DNA of 64,000 nucleotides from Muscardinus avellanarius (GCA_963383645.1 OY726557.1:155745201-155809200); one strand, 5' to 3'. Shown: positions 1 through 11,090, numbered from the stretch's first letter. Notes: generated from the sequence alone by a model not told the origin. Program-made: numbers and translations.

Positions 1-1260
1 AAGCTACTTATTTCCACCATTCCTTGGTGATGGCAGATTCATCCTGGCTTTTCTTCAACAAGAATCCTGTAAGGCAATTTTAATGCAAATCCCCTTTTTC
101 TCTGATGGTTCCTCTCACTGATTTTCTATGAACTGAGCTGCTGTTTGCCTTTTGGCTATGATTTCTGAGTCATCCATGTTGTATTCAGAATGGAGCCTAG
201 TTTTATGCCTAGGTCTCATCTTCCTGTTGAAATGATTCTGAATAAAATCTGTTATAAACCATTTGCTGTCCAACCCTGGGTTTTCTTTGATAGTACAAAC
301 CCACCAAAAAGCTGTTATTATCATGCCTTTTACTTGTGTTAATGTTGTCAAATTGACATTTCTCTCTTATTCAATCTATTTATACTTATACAACTTAACA
401 CTTCCTTCTCTTTGAAAAACATAGCTTGGTTTCCCCCACCCCCTATCCAGGGCTCTTCCTCATTTACTCTTACTGAATCTTCTCATATCCCTAACCACTT
501 AAAGCTAGAGTTAGTTTTTAACCTCTCTTCTCTCTCTACTTTCTCTTTAGAGGATCTCATTCAATTTTATGACTAAATTTTATCTGCAGCAAAAATTTCC
601 TTGAGTTATTTTTCTAGCCCTGTTCTCTCCCTTAAGTACAGATCCATACATATGTCTATTTAGCATTTCCACTTGGATATATAAAACATCCCATGAATTG
701 AGCATTCTCCAAAGTAAACTCCCGGCCTAACCCTAACCCAGCCCTATCTTTTCTACCTATAAATTTCTCAACCTCAAATAAAGCAAACTTCATTCTTCAG
801 ACAAACCTGACAATTTGAAAACATTTATTCTCTCACATTACATCCAATTCATTATAATATCATATTGATTCTGCAATAAAATACATTATATTTTCCATTG
901 CCTCATCCAAGCCACCATCTGCTCTTCCCTGGATTATTACAATAGCTCTTTCACTGGTTTTTCTTTTGTGGTTGTTTCTGAACTACTTTTGTACTTTGAT
1001 ACCCTTTTTATTTTACATACTATTAAACTGAAATCTTTAAAATACTCTTCAAGCCCATGCAATCTGCAACTTCTATACCATTAACATTGGGAACTCTCTG
1101 GCCTCATCTTCTACTCTACCCAGTATCAGTGTGCTCCTCTGCTTCAGGCACACTGTTCCCTCAGCACATAATCCACACTCCAGACTCAGGGCCCCCTTTC
1201 CTTTCCCTTTCTGATTGGATCCTCTACTCCCAGATACCATAACACTCATGTCCTCAACAC
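1..1260. other. AT-rich intergenic DNA, no feature recognised
   Basis: No exon, known repeat or RNA gene could be recognised in this stretch. Short open frames (up to 78 codons) have no recognisable protein signature and are treated as chance. Confidence 0.6.
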
Positions 1261-1261
1261 A

Positions 1262-1263
1262 GT

Positions 1264-1306
<43 letters not shown>

Positions 1307-1312
1307 TGTGTG
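1262..1312. repeat. (GT)n microsatellite
   Basis: An interrupted GT dinucleotide run of about 50 bp, directly next to the A-rich (here T/GT) end of an antisense SINE. Such tails commonly seed microsatellites. Confidence 0.9.
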
Positions 1313-1415
1313 TTACTGGGGATTGAACTCAGGGGTGTATTACCTCTGAGCTACATCCCCAGGCGTATTTTATTTTGAAACAAGACCTCACTAAGTTGCT
1401 GAGGTTGGTCACAAA
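1313..1415 (-). repeat. ID/B1-dID-type SINE fragment, antisense
   Basis: Reads in antisense as the ID-like half of the squirrel SINE ('ggggattgaactcagg', then 'ctctgagctacatcccc') followed by the middle 'aaacaagacctcactaagtt'. The 7SL-like head is missing, so it is truncated. Confidence 0.75.
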
Positions 1416-1560
1416 ACTGTGATCCTAAGGACTCTCCACACTGATCTCCATAGTGGCTGGACAAGTTTGCAATCCCACCAACAATGCCGAAGAGTGCCTA
1501 TTTTCCCACAGCCCCACCAAAGTTTATTGTTATTTGACTTTTTATGATTGTCATTCTGAA
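1416..1560 (-). repeat. L1 ORF2 C-terminal fragment, antisense
   Basis: The minus strand encodes residues of the L1 ORF2 C-terminal cysteine region: LWWGCGKIGTLRHCWWDC followed by KLVQPLW. This corresponds to the zinc-knuckle-like segment just before the ORF2 end. Only about 145 bp remain, with no 3' UTR, so it is a dead 5'- and 3'-truncated piece. It abuts a SINE on the left. Confidence 0.85.
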
Positions 1561-1735
1561 TCAGATGATGAGGAGGAAACTCAGGGGAGCCAAGGAAGAG
1601 ATATAAGGATAGAGGTGAGGAAGACTTAGGTTCATTAACAGAAATACTACCATAGATTATAGCATACATGTGAATATATACCAATGTCATTCTGGGTATT
1701 CAGTATTGGGATGAAAAAAATAGAAGGAGGTCACC

Positions 1736-1951
1736 AAGAGTATGTGCATGGCCGGGCATGATGGTGCACGTTTGTAATCCCTGCACTGGGGAGGCAGAGA
1801 CAGGAGGATTGCATAGGTTCGAAGCCAACCACGCTGGCTTAAGAGACCCTGTTTCCAAAAATAAAATAAGTCTGGGAGTGTAGCCCAGAGGTAGAAGGAC
1901 TTCCAGGAACCCCAGTACCACCAAAAAAATAAAAAAAAGAGTATGTGCATG
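1736..1951 (+). repeat. B1-dID SINE with perfect 15-bp target-site duplication
   Basis: Full-length sense copy. The head begins GGCCGGGCATGATGGTGCAC, the middle carries 'gaggcagagacaggaggatt', and the ID-like tail ends in 'cagtaccacc' plus an A-rich tail. Flanking direct repeats AAGAGTATGTGCATG at 1736-1750 and 1937-1951 are identical, which marks an L1-type (TPRT) insertion that is relatively young. Confidence 0.95.
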
Positions 1952-2015
1952 TATGTCTTTATCAACATGATTTATATTATGATGTGAGACTATAATGCAC
2001 CATACACAAAAAAAA

Positions 2016-2081
2016 CTGTGATCTTCCTGCCTTAACCACCCAAGAACTGAAACTACAGGTGTGTGCCACAATGCCCAGCTC
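2016..2081 (-). repeat. SINE head fragment, antisense
   Basis: About 65 bp of the 7SL/B1-like head in antisense, ending 'gtgtgccacaatgcccagct'. The rest of the element is missing. Confidence 0.65.
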
Positions 2082-2203
2082 AGCATGTCTTTATGGAATG
2101 CCACCTTCTCAATAAGGTCTTCCTTGATCATTATTTAAAATAAAAATTTCTAACATCCTATCACCCATGTGTTCTTTATATTTACTTAGAAATTTATCAT
2201 ATT

Positions 2204-2424
2204 CCAGCTGGATATGGTGGTGCACACTTGTAATTTCAGCATTTGGGAGGCTGAGACATGAGGATTGTGGTTCTCTGACAGCCTCAGCTACTTAGTGAGG
2301 CCCTCTGCAACTCAGTGAAGTCCTGTTTCAAAATAAAGAATAAAAATTAGAACTGGAGGTATAGCTCAGAGGTAGAATGTCCCTGGGTTCCATCCCTAGT
2401 ACCGCCAAACATTTTTTTTTTTTT
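2204..2424 (+). repeat. B1-dID SINE, older copy
   Basis: Sense copy with a diverged head ('ccagctggatatggtggtgc'), middle 'tacttagtgaggccctctgc' and ID-like tail 'gaggtatagctcagaggtag', ending at 'agtaccgcc' and a poly-A/T junction. It has diverged more than the young copies in the window. Confidence 0.85.
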
Positions 2425-2425
2425 T

Positions 2426-2815
2426 GAAGAATAACAAACGGCATAGAAAGACACTCAAGGAATGTGTATGTTTTCTTTTATATGTGGAAGCTAAAGAGAA
2501 ATTGAGAAGAAAAAAAAAAAGACTTCAGATAAACGAGGAGAAAGACCAGTAGAGTAGTGGAAGTGGACTTGGGGACAGAGGTGGAGAGGAAAAAAGGACA
2601 CTTGAGAAATAAAACAGCTCAAATAATGTTATGTACATATAAGGAGTTTTCAATAACAATCTAAAATGTACTAGGAAGGGGAGTGAGCAAGGTGGGGTCC
2701 GAATGGAAACACATCGCATGCCAGTGTATATATATGTTTCCACCACTCTGAGCCTTATTATGTAAGTATTGTATACTTACAATGCACCAATAAAAGTACA
2801 TAAAGAGAAGTATAT
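2426..2815 (+). repeat. L1 3' UTR end, sense
   Basis: Contains the L1 3' UTR landmarks seen repeatedly in this window: 'tatatgtggaagctaaagag', a purine-rich GGAGAGG block, and a terminal 'caatgcaccaataaaagtac'. It is 5' truncated within the 3' UTR; a 73-codon minus-strand open frame here is only a shadow of it. Confidence 0.8.
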
Positions 2816-2819
2816 ATTA

Positions 2820-3740
2820 AATGAATGGATGAGTTCCGGTAAAAATAGACTTTACAAGACCTCACTAATTACTCATCTTAAGGCCTTTCTATTTAAGGCC
2901 TTGAAAATTTTTTGATAAAGGCCAAAATTTAATATTGCCTTGTGCCTATTTAAACAGCCTTCTGATTTTTATTAACTGTAGAGCCATAAACATTTAGTTA
3001 AATAAGTAATACATTGTATCTTAAAATTTATGACAAAAACAAATATTTGGTACAACTATTAGTTCTTACAGGAGGATAAAACAGTATTCATGGGCATGTT
3101 CTCTTTTAAATTATTATAACTTTTTAGCAGATAACCATCTACTAGAGGGGTGACATTGATAACTAGGGTAATATAATATGTTGTAATAATTCCATAATGA
3201 TGCCACTTAAAATAGGTACCTAATTTTTAAGCATAAAAGTATTAACCAAATATTTTATAGCATGCCATTCAATTTGTTTTCTTTTTGTCTTAATGTTTTA
3301 ATTAAATTTGAAAATAGGGATGGGATACAGCTTGATATTTCAAAACAATTATGAAATATACACTAATCTTATCAGGATAAGTTACTAGTATTTCCATATC
3401 CTTATCCTTTCTTTATATTTGAGGAGTCTTTGAGCTCCTTTTTTGGATCTTTATAAAATACAAAATAGGATATTATGAAGTACAATCATTCACCTGTGCT
3501 GCAGGAGAGCATAACTTATTCCTCCGATCTAAATGTGTTTTGATACCCTTTATCCAACCTTCCTCTATATCTCCTCTCCCCTACTCTTCCTTGGCTGTAG
3601 TAAGTACTATTATTTTTTCATGATTTGGTGATTCTTTTCCTATTCTCTATCTTTATGGTTTTGTGGTTTTCTCTATTGATAAAACATATTCCTTTGCTCT
3701 TCCTATTTTTTTAAATTTTCTTTTCTTGTGAGTTTTATAT
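2820..3740. other. AT-rich intergenic DNA, no feature recognised
   Basis: Very AT-rich single-copy-looking sequence. No repeat family or coding potential could be assigned. It ends in a pyrimidine-rich run leading into the antisense SINE. Confidence 0.5.
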
Positions 3741-3744
3741 TTTC

Positions 3745-3955
3745 TTTTTTTTTCTTTTTCTTTTTCTTTTTTTTTTTTTTTTTTGGTGGTACTGCGGTTC
3801 CCGGAAACCCTTCTACCTCCTGGCTACACTCCCAGACCTATTTTTATACTTTTTGATTTGGAAACAGAGTTTCTTAAACCAGCGCAGCTAGCTTCGAAAC
3901 TGCGTTATCCTCCTGTCTCCTCCTCCCAAGCACAGGGATTACAAGCCCAGCTTCA
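3745..3955 (-). repeat. B1-dID SINE, antisense
   Basis: Starts with the T-rich complement of the tail (about 3745-3784), then 'ggtggtactgcggttccc', 'tttggaaacagagtttctt' and 'cctcctgtctcctcctccc', ending with the complement of the head 'ggattacaagcccagctt'. The head is slightly truncated. Confidence 0.9.
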
Positions 3956-3959
3956 TGTG

Positions 3960-5100
3960 TTTTTTAAAATGACAGTTATCTTTCTTTTGCTTCTAGATAT
4001 AGAACTTAATAGCATCATTTGTAATGCCATTATGGTAGTAATAAATTCTGGTTTTGTTTGTCTTAGGAAGTCTTTATTTTTCCCCCATTTCTGAAGAATA
4101 ACTTTGTTGAATGAAGTCTTCTTGTTTGTCAGATTTTTTCTTTTATGACGTATCAGAATATTTTTGTCTTGGTTATTTAATAATTTTACTATATATCCCA
4201 AGAGGATCTGTTTGGTCAAATCTATCTGAGGTCATTTGGACCTTCTGTGGCTATATGGCCATGTCTTTACCAAGATTAGTAAAGTTTTCAGTTATTGTTT
4301 TATTGAATATACTTCCTATGTCTGTCCTACTCTTTATCTTCAGACCCCCCACAATATTAATATTAGTTCATTAAATAGTGTTCTATACGTTTCAGACATT
4401 TTTTCAGTCTTTCTATTGTGTTTGCTTGTTTACTTCTTGTCTGATAAGATTATTTCAAATGATCCACACTTCAACTTCAGAAATTCTTTCTTTTGCTTCA
4501 CCAAATTTGTGTGAGGCCCTCTGCTCTATTTTATGTGACTTATTGAATTCCTTATTGCCAAAATTTTTACTAGATTTTTCATAATATGTATTAAGTTTCC
4601 CAGCACATAATGATTTCCTGAATTTCATTGAACTGTTTGTATTTTCTTGTATCTAATTAATTATTCTTACAATCATTTTAAATTATTTTTCAGACATTTC
4701 AACAATTTCCTTTTCTTTCAGATCTACAGATAGTGTATTTCTTTGGAGGCATTGTTACCTTGCTTTTTTACATCTTTTGTCTCCCTTTATTAATGTTTGC
4801 ATATCTGGTGAATCAGCTGTCTCTACCAATTTTTTTCAAGTCTCATGAAAATTTATCTCCTCTGGAAAACCAACAGATTTAACTTTGAGCACTTTAATAA
4901 ACAAGAAAGTGACATGTGGATAAATAGTTGTCCCTCTCTTTAAAGGTTGATATTTGCTATGGTATTAATGTAAACAGAATTTATAAAATTTTATGGTTTT
5001 CAATGAGTTGATCCTGAATTTTATATCATTAAATTTACTTATTTTTTAAAATAAGTGTTCTTATTTTTCATTTTTATATTTTGCAATATTAAAATCCCTT
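3960..5100 (-). repeat. Old L1 (L1M/HAL1-like) 5' region in antisense, proximal part
   Basis: T-rich antisense sequence with motifs typical of old mammalian L1 5' UTR/ORF1 read backwards, such as 'tttggaggcattgttacctt' and 'gcttttttacatcttttgtc'. Frames on both strands are full of stops. I infer that it continues at 5515-6670 after a younger L1 insertion. The exact subfamily was not determined. Confidence 0.45.
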
Positions 5101-5512
5101 TAAAATTTATTGGTACATATTAATTAAACAGAAAAGTGGGTTTCATTGTGGCATATTAATGCATGCATATAACATAACTGGATTAATTTCACTTCCCAGT
5201 AACTCCCTTTGCCTACCTCTTTTGTCTCCTGATGATCCCCTCCCTTGATTCTAATGGTCTTCCTTGTATTTTTATGAGATTTTGGGGTATTTTTCCTTTT
5301 TAGCTTCCACGTGTAAGAAATAACATGACACTTGACTTCCAGAGTCTGCCTGGTTTTTCTCAATATAACGAATGCTCTCTAGTTCCACCTGTTTTACTGA
5401 AAAAATTACATAATTTTGTTCTCCTTTATGGATGGTTAAAATTTCATTGTAAATATATACTACATGTATTTATCTATTCAAGTATTGATGTATGTATGCC
5501 AATTTAAATGGA
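5100..5512 (-). repeat. L1 3' end, antisense, inserted in the older L1
   Basis: Reads as the reverse complement of the L1 3' terminus: starts 'ttattggtacatattaatta' (complement of the terminal accaataaa) and includes 'ttagcttccacgtgtaag' and 'tctagttccacctgttttac', which correspond to the 'tggaagctaa' and 'tggaactag' landmarks of sense copies. It is 5' truncated near the end of ORF2. Confidence 0.75.
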
Positions 5513-5514
5513 TG

Positions 5515-6670
5515 GCTTTTATAGCGAGAGACTTCTTCTAAAGAGATGTCTCTACTGTCAATTGTGTATGTTTGGTTGGCTTTGGTTCCCTTTGGAAGTT
5601 GTAATTTCGCTTTCATATAGTTTCTTCAGTTGCAATTGATGGCTCAGTACATGATACAAATGGTGGTGGGTTTAGAGATCTAGTTTGTACAGTGTGTAGA
5701 GGTGGGGTCACTAATTGATCTGGTGACTGTGATATACATAGCAGTGGTGATAGGATATCCACTGTGTGGACACTCTAGCAGGACTCAGCAGGAGTAGAGC
5801 AGTGTGCATGCACAGTAGCAGGAGTGCACAAATCTCTGTTGGCTACACAGGAATGTACCCCTCCGGTGGGCTTGACCTGGGGTGCTGCAGTGCATACACT
5901 GATGATAACCAGGTATTAGTCAATCTTCATAGTCTGCACAAGGGCTGACCTGCTCTAGCAGGCCTTGGGAAGATGTGGTATATCCCATAGGTAAAAAAGT
6001 GAAAGTGCTTCTGGACTCATAGTGCCGTCCAGTCAGTCTCGGGAACTTGAGGAGGTGAGGCATTCTAGCAAGCCCAGGCAATACAACATTTCTTAGTGCA
6101 GTGCATGCTTGTGGGTTTCTACAAACCACAAAAAGATGGATCCACTTTAGCATCCTGCAAAGATGAGCTATACACAGCACCAAGAAATGACAACGGTTAG
6201 TTTTGCTCTTCAAATAGGAACATGCAGGAACAGCTACCTCTATGCAGGGTGACCCGAATTAATTTTCCCCCTAAAGAAGTAAAATTATGTACATTACTCA
6301 ACAACTCCCCAGCTGAGACTAGGGTTGAAGAGGGCTGAAATAGTCCACAACAGCAGAAAAATCAAGTATCCACGGTACCAATGTAGACTGTTGGTGCCTA
6401 TCTTTACCAATTTTCCATTGTGGAAGGGCTTTCCCAGTTTCAACATGTTCTGAATTGGGCCTTGGAGCAGCCACTACAAAGCAGTTCTTTCCATTCTTAT
6501 CAGACTATCTGGAGTCTCCATGTTCTAAATTTTTTCTATTTCACTCACAATGTTTCTAGTGCTTTGCACCAAAAATTCTAGTCAAATTGTAGCTATTTTT
6601 CTTCATTTTTTTTTTTTTAGGGAAAATATGTGTGGTGCTTTCAGTCAGTCATCCTGGCACAAGTCTCCTG
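5515..6670 (-). repeat. Old L1 5' UTR in antisense, distal part
   Basis: Continuation of the antisense old L1. It ends at about 6665 with 'cagtcatcctggcacaagtc', whose complement resembles the beginning of an L1 5' UTR. It parallels the better-preserved antisense 5' UTR at 58.9-60.2 kb in order (T-rich block, then 'ttctagtc', then the CAT-C-T-G 5' end). The call is inferred from similarity by eye. Confidence 0.4.
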
Positions 6671-6751
6671 TTATTTAATTTGGAATTATGTAATGTTTTT
6701 CTCATGGTTAGTTTAAGTTTACAGGTTTTTAAGAAGACCTCAGAGGTAAAA

Positions 6752-6850
6752 TAATTTTTAAAAAAATTTATTGGTGCATTGTAACTCTACATCATAGTGT
6801 GATTCAAAATGAGATAGTCATATATGCACACAACACAATGTATTTTCCTC
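6752..6850 (-). repeat. Short L1 3' terminus, antisense
   Basis: About 95 bp: T/A-rich run, then 'ttattggtgcattgtaactc', the complement of the L1 3' terminal sequence. It is a very short 5'-truncated insertion. Confidence 0.65.
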
Positions 6851-6854
6851 TGTG

Positions 6855-7050
6855 TTCTATTTTAAATGTAAATACTTTCAGTATAACTCATTACTGTTGA
6901 TGTTATTAACTCTTACTACTTGGCTGAGGTGGTGTTTGTCAAATTTCTACAATGTACTTTTATTTTTATTCCATTTAATGAATTACTATTTGAAATAAAG
7001 TAACTACTATATTCCTACTAAAGGGGTGAATACTTGTGCTAACTGTGCAA
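6855..7050. other. AT-rich flank of the composite element
   Basis: No feature recognised. It ends at the left target-site duplication of the composite retroposon. Confidence 0.5.
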
Positions 7051-7061
7051 GCATGGAGTAT

Positions 7062-7444
7062 CTATTTATTTATTTTTATTTATTTTTTAATTAATTTATT
7101 TTTTAAATTGGTGCATTGTAGTCATATATCAATCACATTGGAGTACAAGACTTGAGAGGATATACAAGCACACATCATCCAATTAGCCCTCCTCCAGCTC
7201 CCATCCCATTCCCTCCCCCCCCCTCCATCCCACGCTTCTTTGGTGATTTACTTTGATACATTTGTTTATGTACCTCCTGCATTTTAAAGAGGCTCCGTCC
7301 TCCAGTATTACATACCCTCTGATTGGTCACATTAGTTGCTTCACTATAGGACCCTTTCTATAGCTCAACCTCTTCCTGTTGCCCTTTTCCTCCTAGTTAT
7401 TGCTGATTAAGAGAAGCGTCTGATTTATATTTTCTGCGATATTT
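7062..7444 (-). repeat. L1 3' UTR and A-rich tail module of the composite element
   Basis: Minus-strand sequence shows the L1 3' UTR landmarks in the right order: the 'aaatcagacgcttctcttaat' block, a purine-rich G-tract (9 G near 7205-7220), 'ctccaatgtgattgatatat', and terminal 'gactacaatgcaccaattt' followed by (TAAA)-like units. In autonomous L1s this module carries the sequence recognised for target-primed reverse transcription. Confidence 0.8.
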
Positions 7445-7986
7445 CTCTGTGCATGCTGCGTTGCAAGTACCGATCCACTCTTGATGGTCCCAGTAGTGGC
7501 CTGGCTACTCAGTGGACTGATCCAGACCTCGCTGGCTCAAGCAGTGGCCTTACCTCATGGGAGGCCCCAGTTCTGGTCTCGCTGGCCCCTGCACCGGTCT
7601 AACCCCTAAGCTGGCTTTGGTCCCGGCCTTGGAGGCCGCAGGAGTGAACTTGCCTCACGCCAGGCTCCGATGCTGGCCATTGGCCCCTGCACCGGCCTAA
7701 CCCCTTGGCAGGATTCCCATCCCGGCCTCGGAGGCCCCAGCACCGGCCTAGCTTCATGGCAGGCTCCAATGCCAGCCTCGTTGGCCCCTGCACCGGCCTA
7801 ACCCCTCGGCAGGTTCCGTTCCTGGCCTAGGAGGCCCCAGCACTAGCCATGTCTCACGGCAGGCTCCAATGCCGGCTTCGCTGGCCCCAGCACCAGTCTA
7901 ACCCTTCGGCAGATTGTTATCCTGGCCTCGGAGGCCCCAGTACAGGCCTTGCCTCACGGCAGGCTCCGATACCGGCCTTGCTAGTT
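7445..7986 (-). repeat. 50-bp VNTR array (minus orientation), about 11 monomers
   Basis: GC-rich tandem array with two alternating monomer types. One is built on the complement of GAGGGGTTAGGCC, the other on the complement of CATGAGGCAAGGCC. Each is separated by GGAGCCTGCC-type and GGGGCC-type linkers. The same family, in opposite orientation, forms the 1.9-kb array at 56786-58720. Open frames across it are artefacts of a stop-poor repeat unit. Confidence 0.9.
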
Positions 7987-8038
7987 GTCAGAGTGGCAGA
8001 GTGGTCTAAGGCACCAGACTTAAGCAACTGCTTCCAGA
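7987..8038 (+). pseudogene. Partial pre-tRNA-Leu(CAA) copy: 5' half plus start of intron
   Basis: The 38-nt exon piece GTCAGAGTGGCAGAGTGG / TCTAAGGCACCAGACTTAAG matches the 5' half of mammalian tRNA-Leu(CAA) (A-box region AGTGGTCTAAGGC; anticodon position CAA mutated to TAA) with a few changes. It is followed by 'caactgcttccaga', resembling the start of the Leu(CAA) intron. Position 1 of the mature tRNA is exactly at the VNTR junction, and the copy stops exactly at the target-site duplication. The 3' half, T-arm and acceptor strand are absent, so it cannot be a functional tRNA gene. That it came from unspliced precursor RNA is an inference. Confidence 0.75.
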
Positions 8039-8099
8039 ATGGAGTATTTAAATAAATCATTTGGAATCCTTCTGAATGGAAGGAATGCTTACACATTGA

Positions 8100-8374
8100 T
8101 TTATTTATTTTTCATTTATAAAATTTATTAAGCACCATTTTTCAATGATGATCTTTTTTTCTATTGGATTGCCTGCATTTTTGTCAATTAGCATTTGTGT
8201 AAATATATTTCTGGATTATCTGATTTGCTCCATTAATCTATATGATATTAATACCATATTGTCTTGATTACTATACCTTTATATTGTATTAAAATTAGAA
8301 TATCCCAACTTGATTTTTTTAGTATTATCTCAAATATTCTAACCTTTTGTTTTTTCATATTGATTTTAGACTCA

Positions 8375-8410
<36 letters not shown>

Positions 8411-8585
8411 TGTATTTTAGTTGGGAATAGAAAGAATTGAGTTATTTATAATATTGATTTTCTTCACCATATCTGATTTAGATCTTAGATGTATTTAGGT
8501 GATTTATAATTTTCTAAAGACAGATTTTATACACTGCTTCAAGATTTACAGGTGACTGCTATAATTTTTTTTAATTAATTAATTT
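8100..8585. other. AT-rich intergenic DNA with (TA)n
   Basis: No gene or assigned repeat. A (TA)n run of about 32 bp lies at 8376-8408. Confidence 0.6.
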
Positions 8586-8587
8586 AT

Positions 8588-8781
8588 TTTTTTTTGGTGG
8601 TACTGGGGTTCCTGGAAGCCCTTCTACCTCCGGGCTACACTCCCAGACCTATTTTTTACATTTTTATTTGGAAACAGGGTCTCCTAAGCCAGCGCGCACG
8701 GCTGGCTTCGAACCTGCGTGATCCTCCTGTCTCTGCCTCCCAAGTGCGGGGATTACAAGCGTGCGCCACCACGCCCGGCTA
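8588..8781 (-). repeat. B1-dID SINE, antisense, young
   Basis: Complete antisense copy with intact CpG-bearing head complement (ending 'gcgccaccacgcccggct'). TATAATTT-type short direct repeats lie on either side ('gctataattt' before, 'aatataattt' after). Retained CpGs suggest a recent insertion. Confidence 0.9.
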
Positions 8782-8789
8782 ATATAATT

Positions 8790-10285
8790 TAGAGGAAATT
8801 ATCTTATTTTATTTATTAAGATAGAAATATAAATGTGTGCGAGACCTTGAATAATATTTACATCATTTTATATTTATCAAAAACTTCTATCTTAAATATA
8901 GTTATATTTTACTTATAATTATATACAGTTCATATTTAAATTAATTACATAATACTAAGATGCTTGAGGTAGTATTTAGGCACCAAATACATATGATTAC
9001 TATTCAGAAAACATTAGAATAGGAGCGAAAAGACTTGAAGAATTCATGAGAAAAGGAGAATAGAAGGAACTATACTGGTTCAGCCATTCACTAGGGGTGC
9101 ACCGATTATTTTGCAGGACATCATGGGGCTTATATTATATCTGTAAAAGCATTTTGCATACTTAACTCTTCATAATACATAAAATAGAAATATATCTCAG
9201 TGATCAAACTAGAAATAATTTTAGCATTCACAACTCATGCTTATTTATGAGAATGTCATAAGTGTAAATTTTAGGGAACAGTGAATGTTACATATTTAGA
9301 TAAAGGCCACACCCAGTCTACCTCCCTGTGCTCTAAATGTCTTCCAAAATTATCTTTTCATTTCTTACCAGACATAATAATGTGTTTGAATATGAACTAA
9401 AATATATATTTATAAGCAGTCAGTGAGAAGAACAGCTGCTATAACCTTAAAATAGTATATTATATGCATTGCTTCTCATAAATATTTTAAAACTCTCATT
9501 AAAGGGGAAAAATGAGAACTTTCCCCACCAATTCTATTTTAATTTTGTAGTATATCTGTAGCAGTATATATCATAAATATATATTGAAATTCTATATAAA
9601 AAATAAGGAATTACAAACAAGATGTAAGGGGAAACAAATTTTTTGAACTATGGTACATTTTTCACATTAGAATTATAATGATCAACAGTGATCCATAACA
9701 GATTATTACTCCATACTGTAATAAATATTCTGCCCTCATATCAAAAGCAGTTAGGAATGACTTGGGGGCCACAGAAGCAAGACTTATATTTTACCTTGTC
9801 TTTATATCATCTGGGATATACATCCATGTGCCTGTAATATACTTAATGCATATTTTTATGCATGACTGCAAGTAAAATCTATTGCCAGAGGGCTCAACAA
9901 TTCAATAATAATTGTTCTTAACATTCTAAGAGAATTTAAATAGCCGAAAAATAATCAAATACAAATATGATATCACTGACACTAGATATCTTTGAACCTT
10001 TAACCACCAGAGGAGAAGCAAATCACAGAATCTGCAGCCTTTTAAAGGATACTCTAATATTTTATCTTTGTTTACATGCATTTCATTGAGTCACCTTTAA
10101 GTCTCACTACACACTTAAACAAACATTCACTTTTTGGCAGAGAGAGGGAAGAAAGCACCAGAAAAATTAATCATACTCCACTTATCAGTAAATAGGTACA
10201 CTTTATTCTTATGAACTTTAATATTATAAGCATTTCCAAGCATATAAATTGAATTGAATCCAACAATATAATTTGTCACTGAGAA
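8790..10285. other. AT-rich intergenic DNA, no feature recognised
   Basis: No coding or RNA signal. Weak direct similarity to any repeat family could not be established by eye. Confidence 0.55.
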
Positions 10286-10290
10286 AAAAA

Positions 10291-10297
10291 GGTGTGT

Positions 10298-10386
<89 letters not shown>

Positions 10387-10400
10387 GAGACAGAGAGAGG
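10291..10400. repeat. Compound microsatellite (GT)n-(GA)n-(GACA)n
   Basis: About 47 bp of GT, then about 16 bp of GA, then eight or so GACA units and a GA/CA remnant. It is a clean three-part compound repeat. Confidence 0.95.
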
Positions 10401-11090
10401 AGATATTGAGAAAATTTACCTTTTTGGAAGGTCAGATATTAGAAGTATGTTGAAAAACATAGAGCTAAAAAAATAAAGTAATACTTATGCACTCTGCTAA
10501 AAACTAATCACTGTTTTGATGCAGTGTTGTAGCTTTATAGTTGTACTACCTATGACTGAAATTCAGAAACACTGATACCACAACTCATGCATTATAAAGA
10601 AATATTCAAACCATATGGGATGATAAATTTTATGCCTCAAAGTACTATTAACCCAGACAACACAAAAATATTAGAGTTTGAACATAAAGTAATTTTGGAA
10701 TAGACTGTTGAAAATTTGCTAGACTCTGTAAATCACTTTTATTTTTACATTTGTTATATTCAACATTGTAATTAATAGCTAAATATTTTGAATATTTACT
10801 ACATGTCAGGCACTATGCTGACTGCTTTTTGTACATCAATTCATTTTAATATTAACAATGACATTAATGAGATTGATTTAATTTTTTCATAATATAGTTG
10901 ATAAAATATATCTAGAGAGTTTAAGAAATTTGAGCAATATCATATACCTTATATATCTGAAACAAAGACTGAGACACTGGTCATATTGACTCAACCTATG
11001 TTTTAATCACTATTATTATACTATGTTTACTGAGAGTAAACTTTACTACAGGCACTGTAGTAGGAGATAGTAAAATAAATATTAATAAGA

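Larger units (their letters stand above)
7053..8047 (-). mobile_element. Composite VNTR-L1 3' UTR retroposon with target-site duplication
   Basis: On the minus strand the order is: 52-nt tRNA-Leu-derived piece in inverted orientation (8038-7987), 50-bp-period GC-rich VNTR (7986-7445), L1 3' UTR (about 7440-7100), then an A/T-rich tail of TAAA-type units (about 7100-7062). The whole is flanked by ATGGAGTAT at 7053-7061 and 8039-8047, a 9-bp direct repeat with further partial matches on both sides. The L1 part aligns by eye with other L1 3' UTRs in the window ('aaatcaga-gct-ct-taat', 'caaagt-aatcac', terminal 'acaatgcaccaattt'). There is no coding capacity, so mobilisation would depend on L1 proteins. 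The plan resembles primate SVA/LAVA but the components differ. An internally deleted L1 whose 5' UTR carries the VNTR is an alternative. Confidence 0.75.

Noticed and set aside
7987..8085. Functional tRNA-Leu gene
   Set aside because: Only the 5' half and part of an intron are present. The 3' half is replaced by the target-site duplication and unrelated DNA, and the anticodon position is mutated.
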